Assembly: GCA_012035135.1 (NCBI GenBank)
Contig: JAAUPI010000024.1
Span: 1 to 37,788, forward strand
DNA from: Microcoleus sp. CSU_2_2
GTDB lineage: Bacteria; Cyanobacteriota; Cyanobacteriia; Cyanobacteriales; Microcoleaceae
Direction: 5' to 3'
DNA: 37,788 nucleotides
The translations under genes were made by a program, and so were the position numbers. The notes beneath the pieces are model-generated. The model was not told the DNA's origin and did not search any database. It was given only the letters and a program-made list of their open reading frames with translations. Of this stretch, positions 7,100-13,932 are shown piece after piece. Numbering within the stretch: the stretch's first letter is position 1; each line of letters starts with the position of its first letter.

Positions 7100-7918
7100 T
7101 CACGGGCGATACATCCACAGCGGCAAGCCGCTGCTAGATAGCTCGAATTCCAGCCAATTCTTGTAAGCTGAAAGTCCCGATGTATCCAGACTACTCCCCA
7201 ATACCCGATTTAGGAAAGGTTTTGGTTTTTCGAGAGTGTAACATTCGGTTTTTTCCGGGTCCAGGCCTGCGAGTTCGGCTGTCCAGCGGCGGGCATCCTC
7301 TTCTGTTCCGAGTCTATCGACTACGCCCAATTCTAAGGCTTGCTGGCCGGTAAAAATACGGCCGTCAGCAAAACTTTTCACGTTTTCAACTGCCAATTTC
7401 CGGGCTTCAGCGACGGTTTCTACGAATTGCTGGTAGCTGGTGTCGATCAACTCTTGCAGAATTTGCTGTTCTGGTGTGGTCAATTCTCGATCGAACGCCA
7501 AGATATCTTTATACGGGCCAGATTTAATCACCTGAAAAGAAACGCCTACCTTTTCTAATAGCCGTTCTATATTGTTTCCCCGGATAATTACGCCGATGCT
7601 ACCGGTAATTGTACCCGGATTGGCAACGATATATTCGGCTCCCATACCGATGTAAACTCCCCCAGAAGCCGAGATATTCCCAAAACTGGCAACAATTTTG
7701 ATTTTTTCGCGCAAACGCTTGAGCGCGCTATAAATTTCTTGGGAATCGCCCACAGTGCCGCCGGGGCTGTCTATCCGCAGCAGCAAAGCGGGAAATTTAC
7801 GTTCTTCAACGGTTTTGAGGTCTTCTAGAACTCGTTTGCGGGTATCTCCGGCTATGGCACCGGTGATTGCGATGCGAGCAATTTGTTTGCGGTAGCGGGG
7901 CTTGAATGGCCAAATCAT
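7100..7918 (-). CDS. sppA: Signal peptide peptidase SppA (S49 family)
   Basis: 272 aa, the short single-domain form. Serine protease with a Ser/Lys dyad that degrades cleaved signal peptides at the membrane. The catalytic Ser85 lies in NISASGGVYIGMGAEYIVA, and the general base is Lys137 in KSGPYKDI. LLRIDSPGGTVGDS (about 46-59) and GSIGVI are also typical. No strong transmembrane helix is seen at the N-terminus, unlike E. coli SppA; cyanobacterial short forms often lack it. The start ATG and the initial MIWPF are usual for this group. A homologue in cyanobacteria has been linked to light-harvesting complex turnover, but that role is not shown by this sequence. Confidence 0.92.
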   Translation of the reverse strand: MIWPFKPRYRKQIARIAITGAIAGDTRKRVLEDLKTVEERKFPALLLRIDSPGGTVGDSQEIYSALKRLREKIKIVASFGNISASGGVYIGMGAEYIVANPGTITGSIGVIIRGNNIERLLEKVGVSFQVIKSGPYKDILAFDRELTTPEQQILQELIDTSYQQFVETVAEARKLAVENVKSFADGRIFTGQQALELGVVDRLGTEEDARRWTAELAGLDPEKTECYTLEKPKPFLNRVLGSSLDTSGLSAYKNWLEFELSSSGLPLWMYRP

Positions 7919-8320
7919 GGGCAGTTTACGGGCAATGTTACGAAATTTTGTAGCTAACTTCTAGTTTGCCTTATTTATCTCGGTAGATGTTGTTAATTCG
8001 CGTCGATCAGAACCGAGATGTTACACCTGAAGTAGAATGACTACAAACTTCGACCGCGAAAGTGCTGCTGGTGGGACAACTAATCGCTTTATCGCCCAAG
8101 AGGGTGAGAGGGGGAGAAGGGAGAAATTAGCGATCGAGTTCATAAACGGTTATATAGGAGTTACGCACTCCGACAAAGAAACCGGGTTTTTTACCGAATC
8201 TGCGGGCTGGAACGAAGTATTTTTCGTAAAAAAAACTGGTTTCTCGGACCCCATGCGTCAGTCCTAATTTATTACCCGATCGCACGTCTTGACACTCAAA
8301 AATATTACCTGCAACCATTC
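7919..8320. other. Gene-free gap holding a dispersed palindromic repeat
   Basis: 402 bp between divergent sppA and the VanZ-like gene. Most of it is unremarkable. At 8157-8265 it holds a copy of the dispersed element bounded by TTACGCAC/TGCGTMAGTCC ends with AGAAACCGGGTTTTTT and AAAAAACTGGTTTCT as internal inverted arms. No coding sequence is credible here. Confidence 0.6.
8157..8265. repeat. Dispersed element with AAACCGGGTTT arms (copy 1)
   Basis: Outer ends are AGGAGTTACGCACTCC and CCATGCGTCAGTCCT; inner arms are AAAGAAACCGGGTTTTTT and AAAAAAACTGGTTTCT. Related copies are at 21806-21898 and 30978-31163. Confidence 0.65.
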
Positions 8321-8716
8321 ATGAAACCATCAAACAAACCCTGGATTATCGCTTCCGTTGTCTATCTGTTATTTATTCTCAGCGTCATGCTCGTAGCAGA
8401 TCTGGGACTATTAGTCAACTTTTCTCTCGCTCGTCCGCCTTATGACAAACTCGGACACTTTATTTTGTATGGAATTGCATCGTTTTTGTTCCATAGAGCG
8501 AGTGGCAAGAAAACCATCAAACTATTTAATTATAAAATGCCGATCGGTCCTGCAATTTTTACTGTTTTCACTGCGGCAGAAGAACTACTGCAAGCAATTT
8601 TACCAAATCGTAGCGCTAGTATAGAAGATTTTCTATTTAGTTTTGCTGGTATTGTCATATTCTATGGAATTGGAGAAATTTGGGATAGAAAAAAAGCTAA
8701 AAAATCGGTAGGTTAA
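8321..8716 (+). CDS. VanZ-like family membrane protein
   Basis: 131 aa with about four hydrophobic segments (8-28, 44-57, 73-85, 102-118). The VanZ-family signature is DKLGHFILYGIASFL (Asp42, Lys43, His46), followed by EELLQAILPNRSASIEDFLFSFAGI, where the conserved Glu/Gln and the Asp in the R-x-x-S-x-x-D segment are kept. The family takes its name from a teicoplanin resistance gene, but the biochemical function of the cyanobacterial members is unknown. It stands alone between repeat-rich gaps. Confidence 0.8.
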   Translation: MKPSNKPWIIASVVYLLFILSVMLVADLGLLVNFSLARPPYDKLGHFILYGIASFLFHRASGKKTIKLFNYKMPIGPAIFTVFTAAEELLQAILPNRSASIEDFLFSFAGIVIFYGIGEIWDRKKAKKSVG

Positions 8717-8728
8717 CCTTAATAGCTG

Positions 8729-8790
8729 TAGGGTGCGTCGCCATCTACAATCTTAAATAAGATCGACTATCTCGCAGCGAGTGCACCTAC
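8729..8790. repeat. Degenerate GGGTGCGTCGC palindromic repeat
   Basis: TAGGGTGCGTCGCC at the left and CGCAGCGAGTGCACCTA at the right form an imperfect inverted pair. The family is also seen at 11972-12033 and in the 72-bp tandem unit at 34979-35165. Confidence 0.5.
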
Positions 8791-8820
8791 AAACAGAGTT
8801 CGGCAAACAAATATAACATG

Positions 8821-8878
8821 GTTTGTACTGAGGACTTTAGTCCTTCTTTTGTCAAGGACTAAAGTCCTCACTACAAAC
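8821..8878. repeat. Near-perfect 25-bp stem-loop (AGGACTTTAGTCCT family)
   Basis: Arms 8821-8845 and 8854-8878 are complementary over 25 bases with a single mismatch and an 8-base loop. Each arm itself contains the palindromic AGGACTTTAGTCCT. It lies between the VanZ-like gene and the convergent 612-codon gene and could act as a bidirectional terminator or be a small mobile palindrome. Confidence 0.8.
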
Positions 8879-8941
8879 ATTATCGATCGCTGGTAATTGA
8901 CTGGACATGATATGATGTCAGGTCGATTACCCCATGACTTT

Positions 8942-10723
8942 TTAATTCGATCGCACTGACGGCACAAACTGCTGCAAATAACTCTTTTGCCACATACTAG
9001 AGAAATTGCTGGCTATTTGGCTTAAATTATCAAACTTAGGAATTAACTTAGATTCTTTATGCTTTTCTAATGCAGATATCGTAGAAAAGAATATAGCTAA
9101 TATTAACAATATTAACACCATCACGATCAAGAAAACAGTCCAATAGATCAGAAACTCCGTCTGATAGCTTTCGGTGAATATCGAGTTAATTACGGAGTCC
9201 GATAAATATAAGAACAGCCCTACTGAAAACCACACCCCCAACAATACCCACGTCCACTTAAACATATCTGTTGCGGTCTTGTTATTTTTGGAAGCAGAAA
9301 GTTCTAATTCTCTAATCTTACTGTTGATTTTAGATGTGACTTCGTATAAAGTATACTGCAAAGAATCTCTAATAGAATTCAGATCGCTATCGAGGTTGAT
9401 GCACTGTTCGCAAGTGCTGCTATCGACACCTAGACTTTGGAGTTTCTTCTGGTGCGCAGCCAGTTTGTGGTCTAAGGTGTAATCCCATGTTTGCAGCCTC
9501 TCTACAGTCAAATACAAAAGTTCTCTGTTAGCATCCAGCAAACCCTGGCAATCTATTATTGATTTAATTAGCTTGCTGAGATTGTTGATCTGCTCCTCTA
9601 CAGTATTTTGGTATTCTAGGTGTTTAGCTGACAAGAAATTTGCCATCTCTGCATCGCGATCGCCACATACAGACAAAGCCTTAGAATACACGCCATCAAT
9701 TTCTATTTTACACCGCTCAAATAACGCTTGACACTCCTCAATTTCAGGAATTGTCAGAGATTCTAACCGCTGGCTTTCTAAGTTAAATCTGTACGCCAGT
9801 GCTTTCATAATCAGTGCTGATTTTTGATCTAACCTGTCCTTGTAAGGCTCTAAAAGAGTAGCAGCTTCATCCTTTACTCTTGATTCTGGATGCTGGATAA
9901 ACTCAAAAATCTTGGCAAGTATTTTAGAAAAATCAGCTTCGTTAAAATTATTTGCGATCGACTCTAAAAAGTTTTTGACTGTGGCATCATTTTCTACATT
10001 ATTCAATCCGTACTGAACCTCCGTAACTGCGATCGGAGCAAATAGTAGATCGAGCCAAAATAGATATTCCTCGCAATCCATTTGCAAGCTAAACAACAGC
10101 CAACTAGGGCCGTACACCCAGAAATCCAAGAAATTTTCAAATTGCTTAGCGCTACCATTGTCAGTGTTACTGTCACGATATATTCTGTAGTCCAGCAACA
10201 ATTTAACTTGTTCTTCCGCAATCTTAATCTCAATTTCCGGTGCATTTATATCTATCTTGACGGCACTGTCATTACTGTGTCTTTCCCCTTCTTCATCCCG
10301 CCAAATTGACTGAATAATAACAGCAGCAGACCACCGAATTAACGGAGTTTCTCCCGATCGCGCTTCCTGTTCTAACACTGTCAGCAGATTTTTGCTAAAA
10401 TCACTTATTCTGACCGCGAACTCGCTTTCTAACTGCACATCTGGAATCTTACCCAATGCCTGAATTGCCAACGCACGAAACAGCAAATTGGGATGTGGTT
10501 TTCTGGCTGATTCCGGTATATCTTCCCCTAAAATTCCACTTTTAGGTATGTCTAAAACTTCTCCAAAAGGATCTAACCCGCACTGGTGTAGAATTTCTTC
10601 AACTGCCTTTATTCTTTGCCAAGGCTGAGTACATTTAGCGAGAGTGAAGATTAGCGCTGTGCCGCTGCACTCCATTGACTCAGGAATATTGCTGCGTTCG
10701 AGATTCCACTGATTGCTCACCAT
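8942..10723 (-). CDS. Unknown large helical protein with coiled coil and two C-terminal membrane helices
   Basis: Not recognised. From the ATG at 10723 it has 593 aa; a TTG start at 10780 would add 19 polar residues, and neither start has a clear ribosome site. The N-terminal half is all-helical with HEAT-like stretches (ALIFTLAKCTQPWQRIKAVEE, LLFRALAIQALGKIPD, LLTVLEQEARSGETPLIRW). Residues around 340-480 are strongly heptad-like (coiled coil) with clustered cysteines (CEQC). Two membrane helices follow, around 487-508 and 522-548, then a basic tail. The likely topology is a large cytoplasmic domain tethered to a membrane. It is convergent with the VanZ-like gene. No enzyme motif was found. 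Confidence 0.7.
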   Translation of the reverse strand: MVSNQWNLERSNIPESMECSGTALIFTLAKCTQPWQRIKAVEEILHQCGLDPFGEVLDIPKSGILGEDIPESARKPHPNLLFRALAIQALGKIPDVQLESEFAVRISDFSKNLLTVLEQEARSGETPLIRWSAAVIIQSIWRDEEGERHSNDSAVKIDINAPEIEIKIAEEQVKLLLDYRIYRDSNTDNGSAKQFENFLDFWVYGPSWLLFSLQMDCEEYLFWLDLLFAPIAVTEVQYGLNNVENDATVKNFLESIANNFNEADFSKILAKIFEFIQHPESRVKDEAATLLEPYKDRLDQKSALIMKALAYRFNLESQRLESLTIPEIEECQALFERCKIEIDGVYSKALSVCGDRDAEMANFLSAKHLEYQNTVEEQINNLSKLIKSIIDCQGLLDANRELLYLTVERLQTWDYTLDHKLAAHQKKLQSLGVDSSTCEQCINLDSDLNSIRDSLQYTLYEVTSKINSKIRELELSASKNNKTATDMFKWTWVLLGVWFSVGLFLYLSDSVINSIFTESYQTEFLIYWTVFLIVMVLILLILAIFFSTISALEKHKESKLIPKFDNLSQIASNFSSMWQKSYLQQFVPSVRSN

Positions 10724-10865
10724 AATCGCTCGCTCTGACAATTGCTGGACATTGAGGCTGTTGTCTGATGCTGACTGCAACTTTACATCTACTGTTGATA
10801 TTTGTCAATAGTAACTTACGCGGTAATTTCTAAAATGTCAACCCTACTTCGAGATCGTACCCACA

Positions 10866-10892
10866 AACTCAGTTTCTTGCAGAAACCGAGTT
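10866..10892. repeat. Short palindrome AACTCAGTTTCT/AGAAACCGAGTT
   Basis: A 12-bp inverted pair with one mismatch around TGC, between the SGNH gene and the 612-codon gene. Its arms resemble the AGAAACCGGGTT arms of the dispersed elements elsewhere in the window. It may also act as a terminator for the SGNH gene's neighbour. Confidence 0.45.
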
Positions 10893-10908
10893 GCTCAAAA
10901 CCTCGTGT

Positions 10909-11880
10909 TTAGGGTTTCTTTTGGGGAGATTTGGGAGATTTTAATATTTTGTCTGCTGCCATTTTGTCAGCAATTAAATCGCCGATAATTTTAGCTCCGT
11001 GGGAAGTAAAGTGTACGCCATCATTAACTTTTACATATCCTCGCTTACCAGATTTATCAGCAACTACTGGAGCAAATTTACCTGCTTCCGAAAAAGTATC
11101 CCAAGTAGAAATAAATTCGATTTTAGCAGAAGACTTACTGGCATTTTCATAGATTTCGTTCATCACGGGAAAATATTTAGCGTACCAAAATTTGTTGGAG
11201 AACGATTGACCGATCCAATATACCTTTCTCACCGAAGATGAATCAAGTAATTTCGCATACTTATCTACTCTTTCTTGATAAGCTTTTTGCCATTCCTTGG
11301 TTGCGATCGCCCGGTATTTTCCTTGAAAATCTGTGATATCTTGAGTGTCATTTCCTCCGAACAAAATCACCACTACGTCCGGTTGGTAATCCTTGATAAT
11401 TTCTTTGGTTCTGGCATACCAGTCATAATAATCTATGCGATTTAATCCGCTAGATACTTTGTACTCAAGTTTAGTATCAGCGATATTATATTTTTGCTTC
11501 ATCGTGTACTGAAGTTGAATCCCTAAATCAAACATTACTGAATCTCCAACAAACAAAAATCTGCGATAAGGTCGGGTGAGTTTTGGTTTGACTGCGACTG
11601 GCTTTTTTGTTGGTTTTTTCGGCGGAACAATTGGTGTTTTTGCTGTCTTAGCAGTTTCGGTTTTGGGGGGAGTGCGATCGAAATCAATATCTTTGATTTT
11701 GCTCCAAAAATCTGGTTCGGATTTTCGCGAACTTTGATTTTCTAATTGTCGTGCTGCTTGTTTGATTTCGGGAGTTGCGAAAGGAGTTGAGGAGAAACTC
11801 TTAAGAAATGAAGATAAGTTGGAAAAAATTAAAGTGAGAATTACAGAAGTAACAATTAGTAAAAATTCTCGATCTCTCAT
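10909..11880 (-). CDS. SGNH/GDSL hydrolase, DUF459-like, membrane anchored
   Basis: 323 aa. Residues 7-25 form one membrane anchor, followed by a Lys/Pro-rich spacer (about 70-100) and an SGNH domain. Block I is FVGDSVMFDLG (nucleophile Ser114); the GGND block with the oxyanion Asn is in VVILFGGNDTQ; the catalytic Asp/His block is DGVHFTSHG near residue 288. The domain would face the periplasm. Such proteins work as O-acetyl transferases or esterases on polysaccharides, commonly with an MBOAT membrane partner, and one lies 272 bp upstream on the same strand. The GDSL assignment is firm; the acetyltransferase role is inferred from context. Confidence 0.85.
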   Translation of the reverse strand: MRDREFLLIVTSVILTLIFSNLSSFLKSFSSTPFATPEIKQAARQLENQSSRKSEPDFWSKIKDIDFDRTPPKTETAKTAKTPIVPPKKPTKKPVAVKPKLTRPYRRFLFVGDSVMFDLGIQLQYTMKQKYNIADTKLEYKVSSGLNRIDYYDWYARTKEIIKDYQPDVVVILFGGNDTQDITDFQGKYRAIATKEWQKAYQERVDKYAKLLDSSSVRKVYWIGQSFSNKFWYAKYFPVMNEIYENASKSSAKIEFISTWDTFSEAGKFAPVVADKSGKRGYVKVNDGVHFTSHGAKIIGDLIADKMAADKILKSPKSPQKKP

Positions 11881-11971
11881 ATAGCAGAAGGAAGTTCGGC
11901 AACGGATTTTATAACGGATGTAACGGATATCAGGAAGAAGGAAGTGCCAAGAGTGCGGGCCCTGTTAGTTG

Positions 11972-12063
11972 TAGGGTGCGTCGCCACCAACCATCCCAAA
12001 CTAAAATCGACCATCAATGAGCGACGCACCTTACTGTTGAGTGTTGACAGTTGAGAGTTGAGA
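11972..12063. repeat. GGGTGCGTCGC palindrome plus 4-unit heptamer array
   Basis: TAGGGTGCGTCGCC (11972-11985) and GCGACGCACCTTA (12021-12033) form an inverted pair. Four in-phase GTTGANN heptamers follow at 12036-12063. Both lie in the 272-bp gap between the MBOAT and SGNH genes, so those two are probably not one simple transcript. Confidence 0.6.
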
Positions 12064-12152
12064 CAAGAAAAAGGAAGAAGGAAGATGCAACCATAGCAAT
12101 AGTTTCAGTAATTAAGAACGTTTTGCGCCGTCAGCAGCGGTTGCTATATTTC

Positions 12153-13568
12153 TTAAAAATTAAAGTAAATAAAAGGCGGAACGGTGCTCGGCCCTAGCTT
12201 CAAAATAGCATACACGAACAGCGAAACTAAGACAACCCGAAAAAATATGTTTTTTAAGGAAAATACGATTTGTAATAGTTGGGATATCCGATCGCCCCAC
12301 AAGTTGATAGCGCCAATTACTCCAATTACTAAGTATAATTGCCCAAAGTTAAATTGAAATGTTGCAAATGAAAAACGAAAAATTCCCTGAAAAAACATCA
12401 CCGCAGTTTCCCAGTTGGGAGTGCCGAAAAATACCCAGCTACAAGTGACAAAACTGAAGGTTAACAACCAACTCAAAAATCTGGCTGTTCTGGGATAATA
12501 ATAGTCTAATTTAAAGTGGATAGCTTGGGGTATATCCCTGCATAAATGGGTGACAACTAATCCGCAACCGTGAATTGCACCCCACACAATAAAGTTTAAA
12601 CCGGCACCGTGCCAAAATCCGCCGATCGCCATTGTTAAAAATAAATTTATGTACTTTCTCAACTTGCCATATTTGTTGCCACCTAAGGGAATGTAAAGGT
12701 AGTCTCTCAGCCATTCGGACAGACTGATGTGCCACCTTTTCCAAAACTCTGGCAAGCTGAGCGATCGATAAGGCATATTAAAGTTGGGAATGGGTTTGAA
12801 ACCCAGCAAGCAGGAGATACCGTTGGCTAAATCTGAGTAGCCGCTGAAATCTACGTAAATTAAACAGGAATAGGAAATTGCTGCAAGGATTAAATCGATG
12901 CTGCTGTATTGCTGTGGAACTTTGAAGGGCAGTTGAGTAAAGTTAAATAAAAAGCTGGACAAAGTATACTTTTTGAACAAGCCCGACAAAATCAAAACTA
13001 TAACTTCTTCGATTTGATATTCGTACTTTTTCGGGGAATTTAGCTGCGAGTAAAATTCGCGCGATCGAGAGATTGGGCCGGAAGCAATTTGGGGAAAGTA
13101 GGTGATGTAGGTGGCGTAGTCTATAAATTTAGGGCAGGGAATTTTTTGTTGGTAGCAGTCGATTAAATGGGAAATCATTCTAAAAGTGTAGAATGACACG
13201 CCGACGGGGGCGATAATTTGCAAAACTTGAAAACTGGCGGGGATTTGTAGCTGGTTCAGTACCTCAAATAAAGAAGTTACAAAAAAGTTGCAATATTTAA
13301 AGATGCCGAGATTGGCTATGTTGAAAATTAGTCCTGATATTAAAGCAAGTTTTTGATATTTTCCGTTGCAGACAGATCGAAGAATGATATAATTGTAGGC
13401 AGTAGCTAAAATCAGAAGCAGGAGAAAGTCCCAACTCCAAAAGGAATAAAATAATAAGCTGGAAAGTAGTAAAACAATTTTATACAGATCGACTTTTGGT
13501 TTCAAAGAGACGATCGCACTAAAAACAATTAGAAAGAAAATTAAAAATTGGTAAGTGGGAAATAGCAT
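12153..13568 (-). CDS. MBOAT family O-acyltransferase (AlgI-like)
   Basis: 471 aa from the ATG at 13568; MLFPTYQFLIFFL matches the usual AlgI-type start, while the longer frame to 13595 begins with TTG and has no ribosome site. Polytopic membrane protein with about ten or more hydrophobic helices. The MBOAT signatures are VDFSGYSDLANGISCLLGF, PYRSLSLPEFWKRWHISLS, and the catalytic-histidine segment GGFWHGAGLNFIVWGAIHG. It passes acetyl groups across the membrane for O-acetylation of exopolysaccharide or another envelope glycan. The downstream SGNH protein is the natural periplasmic partner. The glycan is unknown. Confidence 0.9.
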   Translation of the reverse strand: MLFPTYQFLIFFLIVFSAIVSLKPKVDLYKIVLLLSSLLFYSFWSWDFLLLLILATAYNYIILRSVCNGKYQKLALISGLIFNIANLGIFKYCNFFVTSLFEVLNQLQIPASFQVLQIIAPVGVSFYTFRMISHLIDCYQQKIPCPKFIDYATYITYFPQIASGPISRSREFYSQLNSPKKYEYQIEEVIVLILSGLFKKYTLSSFLFNFTQLPFKVPQQYSSIDLILAAISYSCLIYVDFSGYSDLANGISCLLGFKPIPNFNMPYRSLSLPEFWKRWHISLSEWLRDYLYIPLGGNKYGKLRKYINLFLTMAIGGFWHGAGLNFIVWGAIHGCGLVVTHLCRDIPQAIHFKLDYYYPRTARFLSWLLTFSFVTCSWVFFGTPNWETAVMFFQGIFRFSFATFQFNFGQLYLVIGVIGAINLWGDRISQLLQIVFSLKNIFFRVVLVSLFVYAILKLGPSTVPPFIYFNF

Positions 13569-13636
13569 AAATGTCAGCAGATAAAAAATTGGCAACTGGC
13601 AAGATAAATATTTTGTAAGGACACCACACCGTACTC

Positions 13637-13766
13637 ATTGGTGTCAACTTAAGCTTAAACCTATTCAGAGACTGCTGTTTAACTATTAAACTTAGATCCC
13701 CTAACCCCCCCTTAAGAAGGGGGGGAAAGGGGGGGGTGAAAGTCCCCCTCTTAAGTTGACACCTAT
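13637..13766. mobile_element. MITE-like element with 17-bp terminal inverted repeats
   Basis: The ends AT(T/A)GGTGTCAACTTAAG at 13637-13653 and its complement at 13750-13766 match at 16 of 17 positions. The 130-bp interior has no ORF but contains a C7/G7-G8 hairpin (about 13696-13738). It lies in the 364-bp gap between the divergent MBOAT and clpB genes. It is probably a non-autonomous derivative of a transposon not present here. Confidence 0.65.
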
Positions 13767-13932
13767 AGGCATTGCCGTGTCTTGGAGGTTTTGGCAAAAA
13801 GTCAATTATGTAACAAGTTCAATGAATTAACCGCACTCAGAAGTTCACAATCTCGTTTAAAGATTAAGATGGTTATGAGATTATATATTCAGGGAGCAAA
13901 GCAGCATTCCCTAATGATTGCGAGGAACCAAA

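Noticed and set aside
8037-8318. Small open frames on both strands between sppA and the VanZ-like gene
   Set aside because: About half of each is the dispersed AAACCGGGTTT element.
13860-13932. CIRCE heat-shock operator upstream of clpB
   Set aside because: The TTAGCACTC-N9-GAGTGCTAA pattern is absent.
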